Shown piece by piece: positions 19,898 to 30,070 of a stretch of DNA of 64,000 nucleotides. The position numbers were made by a program, and so were the translations under genes. The notes below the pieces were generated by a model. It had not been told where the DNA came from. It saw only the letters and a list, made by a program, of their open reading frames with translations, and ran no database searches. Source of the stretch: Herpomyces periplanetae (taxonomy: Eukaryota > Ascomycota > Laboulbeniomycetes > Herpomycetales > Herpomycetaceae); the NCBI GenBank assembly GCA_009733715.1, contig WMKJ01000018.1:94650-158649 (forward strand), in the 5' to 3' direction. Position 1 is the first letter of the stretch; each line of letters begins with the position of its first letter.

Positions 19898-21955
19898 ATG
19901 TCCAAAGTTTTTACCAAGGATCAAGTCGCCACCAAAAACAAGCCTGACTCACTCTACATCATAATTGATGATGCTGTGTACGACGTAACTACATTTCAAG
20001 ATGATCATCCAGGTATGAATGCAAGTTAGCTTTTCTTAGCAACACCCCTATATTCACTTGTTTGTACTTTGCTTCTTACCTATCCAACAACATGCGCAAG
20101 GATAACTTGATTACTGACGTATAGAATTGCAGGTGGCAAAAAAAGTAAGTATGAACGATGTGCCATGGCCCACATTTCGTAGCGCTCCTCGACGTTAACT
20201 TGTGAGAGCAAGTGTTGGCTTCTTGTGTATACAAAGTTTCCTTTTAACCGTGTTAAATTAGTTCTTCAACGTGTTGGTGGAAAAGACGCCTCCAAACAAT
20301 TTTGGAAATACCATAACCAACATATCCTCAAAAAATACTCCGATAAACTTCGCGTGGGTACACTTGGTTCTAGTGCTCCAGCTTCTGCTGCGATGCCACA
20401 GAAAAAAACCGTAACAATGCCATCCGCGACGGCAACCAAACCATCACCTTCTTCCGTATCGCCCGTGCCAACCAGCTCATCATCCACAGTATCCGGTTCT
20501 CATAACTCGGATCCCGATCCTCCCTCCCCTTACGGTGATCTTGTGCCGTATGCTGACCCCAACTGGTACCAAACTGTACGTGGAGGTGTTAAGCAAAACC
20601 CGTATACGTCGTTCGTCAAGCTAACCTACGAGTTAACTTTCATCAGTACCGATCGCCCTATTATAATGAAAGTCATGCTGCATTGCGACAAGAAGTTCGC
20701 CAATGGGTTGAAGAAACCTTGCTCCCCAATGTTTTTGAGTGGGACGAAGCTAAACAAGTTCCTGAGGAAATTTACAGACAACTAGGCCAACGTGGTTATT
20801 TGGCCGGATTGTTGGGTGCCAAGTATCCCGTTCAATACGTTAAAAACCACGTTAAGAGTGTACCACCAGAGAAATGGGATTTTTTTCACGAACTCATCAT
20901 CACCGACGAGATCTCTCGTACGGGCAGTGGTGGTGTCGTTTGGAATCTATTGGGTGGGTTTGGGATTGGCACACCACCAATCCTGAAGTTTGCCCGCAAA
21001 TCTCTTGTCGACCGAATCATGCCTGGAATTCTGAGCGGGGAAAAGCGCGTTTGTTTGGCTATCACTGAGCCTGACGCCGGAAGTGATGTGGCCAATCTTA
21101 CATGCGAAGCTAAGCTGACACCTGACGGAAAGCATTATATTGTTAACGGTGAAAAAAAATGGATCACAAATGGCATATGGTCTGAATACTTTACCACTGC
21201 CGTACGCACTGGTGGCCCGGGTATGAAAGGCCTTAGCTTACTCCTTATCGAGCGGAGCTTTGGTGGTGTGTCCACTCGTCGTATGGATTGCCAAGGTGTG
21301 TGGAGTAGTGGCACTACATACATAACTTTTGAAGACGTTAAGGTGCCCGTAGAAAATCTTATTGGAAAAGAAAATCAAGGATTCAAAGGTATGAATGCTG
21401 TATTGCTTTGGATAAAGCGCTTGCATGTGTGCATCAAGTATCACTAATCTTGCGATGTTAGTTATCATGACCAATTTTAATCACGAACGTCTTGGTATTA
21501 TTATTCAAAGTCTTCGTTTCTCCCGTGTATGCTACGAAGAAGCATTGAAATATGCCCATAAACGAGAAACATTTGGTAAGAAATTGATCGAGCATCCCGT
21601 AATTCGGCTTAAATTAGCGCATATGGCCAGGCAGATTGAAGCATCGTTTAACTGGCTTGAAAACCTTGTTTACCAAGCTATCCAAATGTCTGAAACTGAA
21701 GCTATGCTTAAGCTCGGTGGTGCCATTGCCAGTCTTAAAGCTCAGTCAACAGTCACCTTTGAATTCTGTGCCCGTGAAGCTTCCCAAATTTTTGGAGGTC
21801 TAGCATATACACGGGGTGGACAAGGTGGAAAAGTTGAGAGACTGTACCGTGATGTTCGAGCTTACGCTATTCCAGGTGGTAGTGAAGAAATAATGTTGGA
21901 CCTGAGTGTTCGACAAGCCCTCCGCGTTCACCAATTTCTCGGCATGAAACTATGA
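19898..21955 (+). CDS. Cytochrome b5-acyl-CoA dehydrogenase fusion protein
   Basis: Five exons, 19898-20012, 20133-20144 (12 nt), 20262-20575, 20647-21388 and 21462-21955, encode 558 aa. The N-terminal cytochrome b5 domain has both axial His: the first in DDHPGGKK, the second in FWKYHNQHI. The residues GGKK come only from the 12-nt exon, confirmed by phase on both sides. A Ser/Pro/Thr-rich linker leads to DPNWYQT-YRSPYYNESHAALRQEV, where the acyl-CoA dehydrogenase domain starts. It shows ITEPDAGSDVANL, GEKKWITNG, GGVSTRRMDCQGVWSSGTTYITFEDV, NHERLGI and YRDVRAYAIPGGSEEIM. The family oxidises acyl-CoA at alpha-beta with FAD. The fused heme domain suggests electron transfer to or from the flavin. 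Such b5-ACAD fusions are known in filamentous fungi, with poorly defined substrates. The location is unclear. Confidence 0.9.
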
Positions 21956-22345
21956 AAACATCAATCCTTTCACCGTAATCATGCACTAATTGTATACACT
22001 TGCGAAGTTTTGACCATTGCGCATTCCTGCATGTTTCGAGATATGCCCTCGTTCATACCGTGACAAAAGACAACTTTTGTAGGATAATATAACACGTGGA
22101 CCATTCATTGTATTTAGTAATACGTGATCCATTTTGTAGCAAACCTATAAATTTAATTTCTCGACCATTTCATGTCATGTAACACCTTAACGTTGACGTT
22201 CACATTCCTCCCATCTACTAATATTTTGCACTAGAACGCTCAACTATCCATGTCTAACCTAGCATATGGATCGTATAAAAAGGGTTCAAGCAAGGCTGCC
22301 GATATACCATGGAAAACTACGCTGGAAATTCGACATGCAGTAATA
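21956..22345. other. Convergent 3' flanks, no gene seen
   Basis: The 3' ends of the b5-ACAD fusion and of the ANTH adaptor gene face each other here. A CACGTG at 22093 is present but is not in a promoter position. The short ORF at 22250 has no domain. Confidence 0.5.
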
Positions 22346-24718
22346 CTAATAAAATGTGGAATTATTAGCGCCTCCAACTCCCTGGTTTCTTTTTACGTTG
22401 AATCCCGTTGCATCGACTGTGTCTGGCGATATTTGTTTAACGTTATCATCTGTAAACTGAGGAAAAGGGCTTGACTGCATTAACGTTTGACCATCGACAG
22501 AAGTTTGTATTCCCCCTTGGTTTATAGTGTTAGTTGTGGCAAATTTACTTTTCCGAAACGGATTAGTTCCTGTATTTGTTGAGGTCGTTGTTAAATTAGA
22601 TTGATCGAGTAATGAAAAAGACAGATTAGTATTTCGCGAAAACGGGTTTGTTGATGCTGGTGTATTCATGTTTGCGCTTGTTACTGAACTACAGTGAACG
22701 CCCATTTTCAAGTCGGGAAAAGTATGATGATAACTAATGGGCTTAGTTACAGTTACCGGCCGGGTAAACGGGTTGCTGCCTGTTACTTGATTCACCATCG
22801 GTGTTGCCGGTAAGATTTCGGTACTATTGTTAACCGTATTTGTCGATGGCAGAATGGACTTTCGAAAAGGATTTGTCGACTGAGGTGCTAAACTCCCAAC
22901 ATTTGACCACGACGGTACTCCGCCTGTCAAAGAGTTAAGGTTACTGGTCCGGACCATTTGATCGTGAAAATTACTCATAGCGGGCATTAAGTTAGATGAA
23001 CCAGTTAGGGGTTTATTGGGGAAATTGTAAATTTGTGTGGTTTGCGGGCATATTGTAGTAATAGGCTGTGTAAGTGGCATTTGACCCGTGTAAAATCCAG
23101 TGCCCATTTGTCTAGTATGGAGCCCACCTGCGATGGTAGAAGTTGAAATGGAGGGTTGAGGATTTAGATTCACAGGAATTGAGCAGTGAAGTTGATGTGA
23201 TGGTACACTGACAGGCCATGTGGCAATAGGCTGTTGCACAGACCCCGGGGCTGAAGTAGGTTGAATTAGCAATCCTTGAACCATGGGCTGTTGATATTGA
23301 TCAATAGATTCAAAGAAATCCATCAGATCTGGAGTAGTACTGGGTATAGCCGCCTGAGGTTTTGTGGTTGTTGCATATTGACCAGGAGATGTGGAACTGT
23401 TAGTTGATGATAATTTAGTATTACAACCGGTTGATTTATTGCGTTCCGCCTCTCTCCGTGCCAGAAAATTCCGACGATTTAACTCAAAATCCTTATCATT
23501 CAGATGCTTTTGCAAGGAATTAGCCAAACTAGTTGGCGCATGCTTGATTTGGGGAATTTGAAGTCGAGTAGCATATTCTAATTGTCTTGCAAGAGCCAAA
23601 TATCGAACAACTTGGTCAGTTTGCTTGGTAAAAATTTTGTAGATGCGTAAAGCTCTTTCAGCGTCAGGTTTACTCATTTCAAGATAATGTTCTAACGGAA
23701 GTGAAATTAGCCTAGGAAATGGATGAGTAACAGCTAACAAGGATTTACCGAGAACATTGATAGTCCCTTCGTTCATGATTTGGAATAAGGCTAAAAGATC
23801 CATGGTAAGGAGTCTAAATGCTGTAGTGATGATTTCATTTTCGGGTTCGGCAAATAATAGCTGGGATACCATGAAGAGTTAGCAAGTAAGTAATGAGGAT
23901 AAAGATAGGTTCGGGACTTTATTGAAGGGAAACATACATCACAGTATAGTAGAGCACGTATTTGATCCTGGATACACTCAGTCTCACGTAATAAACCCTT
24001 ATCCACAGTTAAAGACTTAAGTCGACCTTCTCCATTACGAACGTAATCAACCTTGGTAAGCTCGTAAGAAAGTGCACGTTGTAATAGGTATTCGGAATAG
24101 GCACGAATATGACGACCATGATAATGTACTGTAAAAGTGGGTTAATGAAGTGATGGCTTAGGTTAAGGAGAGAAGAGTAATGTATACATGCCTTCGGCAA
24201 AGTTGCTAACGGCTAACTTTCGACGGGGTAAATGAGACAGGTATGCCAGAGTAACATCGGATTGTCCCTCACGAATCATGAAGTGCACAACGATCAATGA
24301 TTTAAGCACTACCGTCCAAGTTGAATCACGTAGTCGACTTTGGAGAGCCCGGATAACTTCAGCAACACCAGCTTCACCAGTATGGGTGGCCACGAGTATA
24401 TGCTCGATATACTTTGACTTTGGTGCTGCGAGCTAAACTTGAGCAAAGATACCAATTCATATTCGAGTGTATAAAGTGAAAATGTTAAACATGAAAGTTG
24501 AGACTTAGTTAATAGGACAATTAGAATGGAATTTTTGCCGGTAAAATCACACCAGTTGATGAATTAATGGAATAACTTAGCCAGTACTTCCAACATCGAA
24601 ACATTTCGGAACTTGAATTATAGATACCAGTGTAATTTTGACTTGGAAAAATTCAAAAAGTTAACTTTACCTTGCTTTTAGTAGCTCCGTTGACTGATTT
24701 TGCGAATGAGAGGGCCAT
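22346..24718 (-). CDS. ANTH-domain clathrin adaptor (AP180/CALM, Yap1801-like)
   Basis: Four exons, 24671-24718, 24192-24432, 23938-24128 and 22346-23860, encode 664 aa. These adaptors bind PI(4,5)P2, clathrin and SNARE cargo in endocytosis. The ANTH domain covers about 1-290: SFAKSVNGATKSK-LAAPKSKYIEHIL, TWTVVLKSLIVVHFMIREG, then YHGRHIRAYSEYL. The C-terminal tail is low-complexity with four NPF motifs (TNPFRK, SNPFTR, TNPFSR, TNPFRK), which bind EH-domain proteins such as Pan1/Ede1. The exon 2-3 joint keeps frame only if the donor is GC (GAAG|GCATGT) with acceptor TTACAG; the GT two bases further on gives the wrong phase. The first exon is a short 48-nt one. Introns 1 and 3 have normal GT-AG sites. 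Confidence in the adaptor family is high; the exact exon 2 end is moderate. Confidence 0.88.
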
Positions 24719-25558
24719 CCAAGATGAACATTTAAATTTTTAATAACCAAAGAGCAACTGTGATAAAGAGTATCACCATGCGCAACAATTAATAGTAGAA
24801 CTTCTGGGGAAAAATTGTCACAATTAAGTGTGCGCAGATGAAAGAAGTTAAAATGATAATTCCATAAACTCGAAGCCCACGATCCGCTTATCGTTTACAT
24901 ACCGCAGAGTGCTGAGGGCCTGCGGTCAGGTGATTGGATCACGTAATCGTGAGAGACGGAGTAGGATGAGGAGTAAAGGTGGTGGGAATAGCGGAGGGAA
25001 GGGTGAAAATGTGGTTATGGAAACCCGAGCAAGTGGGACTACGTTGATATTCCGCCGGACGTTGGAGAGACGATACAACGACTACAGAGTAACTGAATTC
25101 AGAATCTCCATGGGGTTGTCCTGCGGTTGGGAGGAATTGATATTAATAGAGGTAAGGGTTTGGGGATATGTGATATGTGATATACAAACAAGTTCATGAA
25201 CCCACACACAATGAAAAGGTTGATAACAATATTGTTGTATAAGGCTGAGCTACTTAATACGGACATGATAGTTAAGCGAGTGAAACATGGTTAAACGGGG
25301 AATTAAAGGTAGGAACAGATAAGACAAATATGAAGGTGAAAAACAAAAAGGTACGCGTACTACAAAGAAAACCGATACGTACGTACACGGTAAAAGTTTG
25401 TCAAGAGAGGGGAGAACGCGCGTGAATACCAAAGAGAGAAAAGGTGATACTGATGTACAAGTTTAATGAATCAGAGATGTTGACCAAAGCGTTCTAAAGA
25501 TCGTAACAAAATGGGGTACCGACCGCCAACTTCATACTAAACAAGGCTTGACATACCG
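24719..25558. other. Intergenic region, no gene recognised
   Basis: This holds the ANTH adaptor promoter and the 3' side of the possible small gene at 25559. Purine-rich stretches and ORFs of up to 96 codons are present, but none has a recognisable domain. Confidence 0.4.
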
Positions 25559-25911
25559 ATATCACTTGAACCAATAGATAAAGGAGAATATCGATATACC
25601 AAATTGCCAATTGTTCGTCCGTTAACCTAGTACACCAACACTCATCATCTAAAAGTTAGACGAATTAGCCATTATATTTCACAACTTAGCAGCCGTAAAA
25701 CAGTAATTGTGCCGTAAATGCAAAATGCTAACTCACTTTCATGTTTGAACTTGGAAGGATAAACTTTCGAAACCACAATCGGCCGCCCCGCTAGCCTATT
25801 TATAGCTGGGAAATTACAAAAGATCTTAGTAAGCTGCTTACTTATAATGCCGGGAACCGGTGGTGTAGGGTTGAGCACGTGATACGCTACTTGAGCTTAC
25901 TTGGTGGCCAT
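25559..25911 (-). CDS. Possible tiny multi-exon gene, function unknown
   Basis: Splice-consistent exons on the minus strand are 25901-25911 (ATG plus 8 nt), 25737-25840, and one starting at 25648. The spliced reading begins MATNKQLTKIFCNFPAINRL, continues through AGRPIVVSKVYPSKFKHE, and enters exon 3 as NDECWCTRLTDEQLAIWYID. Support: a GTGAGT donor with a TCTAAC branch site and TTTTAG acceptor for intron 2, and a GTAAGC donor with a TATAAG acceptor for intron 1. The C-terminal end is uncertain; the frame can run to a stop near 25503 or splice again at a GTATGT. I do not recognise the protein. The short basic N-terminal piece would suit a small mitochondrial or ribosome-linked protein, but that is a guess. 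Confidence 0.35.
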
Positions 25912-26278
25912 CGGAGATGGGCGTAAGGGAGTTTATCGAGGGAGAGGATGATGATTGGTTGAAGGGCATTATATTTGTTAAGCATAAATATAACTTTTGT
26001 TATTGAATTGTACTATATTTTACCTTTAACAAATAAACATTTAATCGACTTGAACAATCTTCCCATTTAATTCTTCCAACTTACATATCTGCGGATTTCC
26101 AACAGTATGGCTTAGTCATCCGCCTTTGGTGAATCAAACGAATATTTCGGTTGATGATGATAGCGTGTCGGGATAGTTTGCGGGGTGTGAATTGTGGAAT
26201 GCGTTTAATGTTAAAATTTATTATATATTTTTCAAATGTTTATTTATGAAGTTGGTGGTAAATGTATAAAAAAAAATC
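25912..26278. other. AT-rich divergent promoter of the AspRS gene
   Basis: No gene is seen. It is an AT-rich sequence with poly-A just before the AspRS ATG. Confidence 0.5.
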
Positions 26279-28427
26279 ATGTTACCTTTCCGAGTTAAAT
26301 TTATCAGGAATATAAAAGATTTCAATACCAATTTCATATATAGAATAGTCTACAATTCTACCCTGTGTACATCTGGTCGTTATAATGAATCAAGTTTAAC
26401 AACGCGTAACTCGAATACTCTAAACGTCAAGTCAGCACAATTATTGACACAGTATGCTGAAAATGGTTTGAAGCTTCCAAACTCAAATGCATTGCTGTTC
26501 ACTGTTATAAATGGTCTAACCACGCTAACTGTGGGTGGATACTACAGGTCAATTGCTCCCAAAAACACATGGTGTGGGTGATTTAACAAGCCGCTTGATC
26601 GGACAAAATGTAGTAGTTCACGGATATTTAGGCAGTAGATCGGACCTTTCACAAAAACTCTCATTCGCGCGTGTTACAAGTGAGGACATGTCACGCAGTA
26701 TCCAAATTGTATCACGCCAAAATGACCATGGCATACCCCTTGGATCTAGAGACTCACACGCTAAACTTAAATCTATTCCTACTCACAGTCCAATTACAGT
26801 TATTGGAACGGTTAAAGCGAAACACAAGAGCTCAAAAATTAAAACGGCCGATGAAACATCCCCAACTGAGGACATTGAAATACACGTTTCCGATATTAAA
26901 TGTTTGAATTCATTTCCCAAAGATACACTGTTGACGGATGGTATGAATTTCCCGCCTGAACAACGGTATTTGCAAATCAGAACGGACCCAAAACTTCGCT
27001 ATGCCCTTAACTTTCGTTCCAAGGTTAACCGTATAATACGACAATATTTAGGGGAGATTCACGGATTCACAGATGTTGAAACTCCAATTCTGTTTAAATC
27101 AACACCTGAAGGAGCTCAAGAGTTTATAGTTCCAACTCGGCATGCGGGTCGTGCCTATGCTCTTCCTCAGAGTCCACAACAATATAAGCAAATTTTAATG
27201 GCCAGTGGTATATCGAAATATTTCCAGATTGCACGGTGTTTTCGCGACGAGGACTTGCGAGCCGATCGGCAGCCTGAATTCACACAATTAGACGTTGAAA
27301 TGAGCTTTGCTACTGGTCAGGACGTTATGGTATGCATCGAGAGATTAATTCGACATTTATGGCATGAATTGCAAATAGATTCAATTGAGCCAATTGTATT
27401 CCGACATTTAACATTTCACGAAGCCATGTCAACCTACGGAACTGATAAGCCGGATACTCGCTTTGGCATGAAAATTCAACAAATACAACAGCATGTCCCG
27501 ATTGAATTTGTCCAAAAGATTACTAAATTGCACGAGCCAGTAGTAGAGTGTATTAAATTTCACGTTTCCGACGATCCGAGTATCACACGAATGGCGGCCG
27601 GTAAATTTATGTGCTCGGATCGCGTAACCAATTTGCTCGAACGTTATGACGGAATGCCGGGGATTCTTGTATTGGATGATAAACTACCACTGTACGGTCT
27701 TTCGTCGTTAGGACATTGGAGTGCTCATGAATTGAGAGATCGATTGAAATTATCGCAGGGGGACATTTTAATTATCGTGGCTCGAGAAAATGGACCTTTC
27801 AAGGAAGCTTCTACGGTACTGGGAAACTTACGGACGGCCTTTCACGAGTACTTGTTGGCAGAATCACACATCATTAAACCAACTAGAACGGAATTTTTGT
27901 GGATCACGAATTTTCCTATGTTTTTTCCAATCAGTAGTACAGGATCAGCATCGACTCAAAACGGCATTAGAACGGGTCAACGGTATGTGGAAAGTGTTCA
28001 TCATCCGTTTACGGCACCGTATAGTGTGTCGGATGTTGAAGCGATTCTCGAGGGTCGAGAATTGGAGGCGATTGCGGATCATTATGATTTGGTGATAAAC
28101 GGTGTTGAAGTAGGCGGGGGAAGTCGGCGTATTCACGTAGCCGAATTACAAGAATACATTTTCAAGTGTGTACTTCATCTCAGCGCTAAAGAGATTGAAA
28201 ATTTCCAGCATTTGCAACGAGTACTACAATCTGGGTGTCCACCGCATGCAGGATTTGCACTAGGATTAGATCGGTTGCTATGTTTAATGTTAGGATTGGA
28301 AACTGTTCGTGATGTTATAGCATTTCCCAAATCGGCATCGGGGGTAGATGCACAGGTAGGTAGCCCATCTCTGCTTACGGACGATCAACTGGAAAGGTTC
28401 AACCTTGCGATTAAAAGGCCATCGTAA
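26279..28427 (+). CDS. MSD1: Aspartyl-tRNA synthetase, mitochondrial (bacterial type)
   Basis: This class II synthetase charges mitochondrial tRNA-Asp. Exon 1 starts at the ATG at 26279 (MLPFRVKFIRNIK, basic and Ser/Asn-rich, like a presequence). Exon 2 runs 26548-28427 from a clear acceptor (two CTAAC units, then ACTACAG). The donor is not settled: GTCTAA at 26514 or GTTTGA near 26466 both give phase 1. The catalytic exon carries the N-terminal OB-fold region (SRLIGQNVVVHGYL), class II motif 1 (FTDVETPILFKSTPEGAQEF), motif 2 (YFQIARCFRDEDLRADRQPE), the GAD insertion region, and motif 3 (GFALGLDRLLCLMLG). PEGAQEF, RQPEFTQLD and the long insertion mark the bacterial/mitochondrial type rather than the cytosolic one. 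Total size is about 690-715 aa depending on the donor. Confidence 0.9.
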
Positions 28428-28683
28428 AAGAAACTTACAAGTGGAATTAAGACAATGCATAATATGTATATGTATAAATATGTACATGCTCCATTGCAGC
28501 GGTTTAAACGTCAAGTTGTGCATCGCAAGTTGTGTTACGAGCATGTACGCTGTACAATGAGATTGGGAAAGCAGAGAGGCAATAAAGGGCAGGGGTAGTC
28601 TGATATTGAGTAGACAAATTAAAAGAGATCCATCGGGTAAATAGTATGGACAAAGCGACATGTGTGAAAAGGGTGGTTGATAT

Positions 28684-29445
28684 TTAACCGATTTTAGCCT
28701 TGGAAAAGTCCATTTCGGGATGTTGTTTTTTGAATTTTTCCTGCGCAAATAGGCGTGTACAGACTTAGCTATTGTGAAGGGATAAAGTTGGGTGGGATGT
28801 ACGTACCAAGATTTCCAATTTTTTCTGCTCGTCAGATGTAGGTCGACCGAGTTCTTTTTGGCGTTGATCGTACATCATTTTTTCGACGAAACCGCGGGTT
28901 TCGCCGTCTAAATCAGACAGTTTGCTCGTTTCAGGCTGAATACGCGTGGTATCAATAGGAGGTGCACAAGTTACAACGTGTGCCCACCATTGCATTTTGT
29001 TAATTTTATCCAAGTGTATGCTAAGTTCTTTACCCTGGCGTGCGGGTTCTAGAGTCCAAGTTGACTCGTCAACATGAATTTCATGGGGAAAATCACCCTG
29101 TATAGGATAAGGAAAATTTGATTAGTTAGAAGAAAGTCAATTGATTAATATTTGAGGACGAGGGTATGGAAAGATGAAGTATGCACACTGACTAACCTCT
29201 ATGATACGTTCACTTTCGCTCTTTAAGCCAACGCTAATGCCAGTTTTGGTAATTTTAACGGATAAATCTGACGCACGAATGTTCTGTGGAAAGGATATAG
29301 TAACGTCTAAATCACCGATAGTTTGTGTCCAACGATATGGTAATTTTGCTTGTTCGGCGGCTTCCCGTTCCTTGATGGCTGCATCTTCCTTAGCCCGTTC
29401 AGATGGGGTAGGGGAAGCTCTGGATTTTGAAGTTTCATCGGCCAT
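28684..29445 (-). CDS. nudC: Nuclear migration protein NudC (CS domain)
   Basis: Three exons, 29197-29445, 28807-29097 and 28684-28740, encode 198 aa. NudC is a co-chaperone of the dynein/Lis1 nuclear migration pathway. A charged N-terminal helix precedes the CS (p23-like) domain at about 35-125 ([50 protein letters not shown]). A C-terminal helical part follows ([39 protein letters not shown]). The last exon gives [18 protein letters not shown], the conserved family terminus. Junctions are phase 0 throughout (GAG|GTTAGT...TACAG; TTG|GTACGT...GCGCAG). The ATG is at 29445. A CACGTG lies 303 bp upstream. Confidence 0.92.
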
Positions 29446-29772
29446 TGTGGGTGGAGTAGCGTATGAACACCTTGAACTTGAAAAGGCAAATTTTTATCGT
29501 AAAAGTAGTAATAAGTACTAAATGAGCGAGTAACTTTGTAACAAAGTAAAATTCCTACGCGTTAGAGTTACGCTAAAAGTGTAGTAGTGTTGAAACTAGA
29601 TAATTGTCCAATTCAAGGGCATTAAGAGGAATTAAATATACAAAATTTAAAAGTTTCCAAATAATCTTCCTATAGGATACTCTTAAGTCGGAAAACAAAG
29701 AAACCCAAATATTCATCGTGAAAATTTAGCGAGCGAGCGTGGGAGAGCACGTGAACCAGGAACGGAGAAGGG
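29446..29772. other. NudC promoter region
   Basis: No gene is seen. A CACGTG at 29748-29753 lies 303 bp upstream of the NudC ATG. Confidence 0.45.
29748..29753. promoter_or_regulatory. CACGTG hexamer upstream of NudC
   Basis: An AGCACGTGAA context lies 303 bp before the NudC start and just past the stop of the small ORF at 29773. It is a candidate bHLH site. Confidence 0.3.
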
Positions 29773-29985
29773 TTAATGCGGACATGGATGTGGCTGTGCC
29801 GCGGGGTGTGGCGAAGGCGCCCGGGCGGAAATAATTTCGACAAAGTCGGGTTGAATAATTAAAACCTGACAATATATTCCGGGAAAGGCTACTACAAATA
29901 TCAGGATCAAAAAGGATAATAAAACTTTATTTTGCCCAGAAGCAGATGGGGTGAGTTCAATGAGCAGTACAACTTTTAAAGTCAT
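29773..29985 (-). CDS. Possible small single-pass membrane protein
   Basis: This 70-codon ORF starts with an ATG (MTLKVVLLIELTPSASGQ). It contains one hydrophobic helix (VLLSFLILIFVVAFPGIYCQ) and ends in a Pro/His/Ala-rich tail. It sits between NUP82 and NudC, 85 bp after the NUP82 stop, on the same strand as both. Uninterrupted coding with a clean membrane segment is suggestive, but there is no recognised family and the tail may be non-coding or spliced. Confidence 0.35.
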   Translation of the reverse strand: MTLKVVLLIELTPSASGQNKVLLSFLILIFVVAFPGIYCQVLIIQPDFVEIISARAPSPHPAAQPHPCPH

Positions 29986-30070
29986 ACCGACTAAAATGTG
30001 ATTGGACGACTAACGCATGCTTGCAATGTAGTATACGTAGTAGGGATTTCGATTGAATAACTATTACTAG

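Noticed and set aside
22093-22098. CACGTG between convergent genes
   Set aside because: Not in a promoter position; probably chance.
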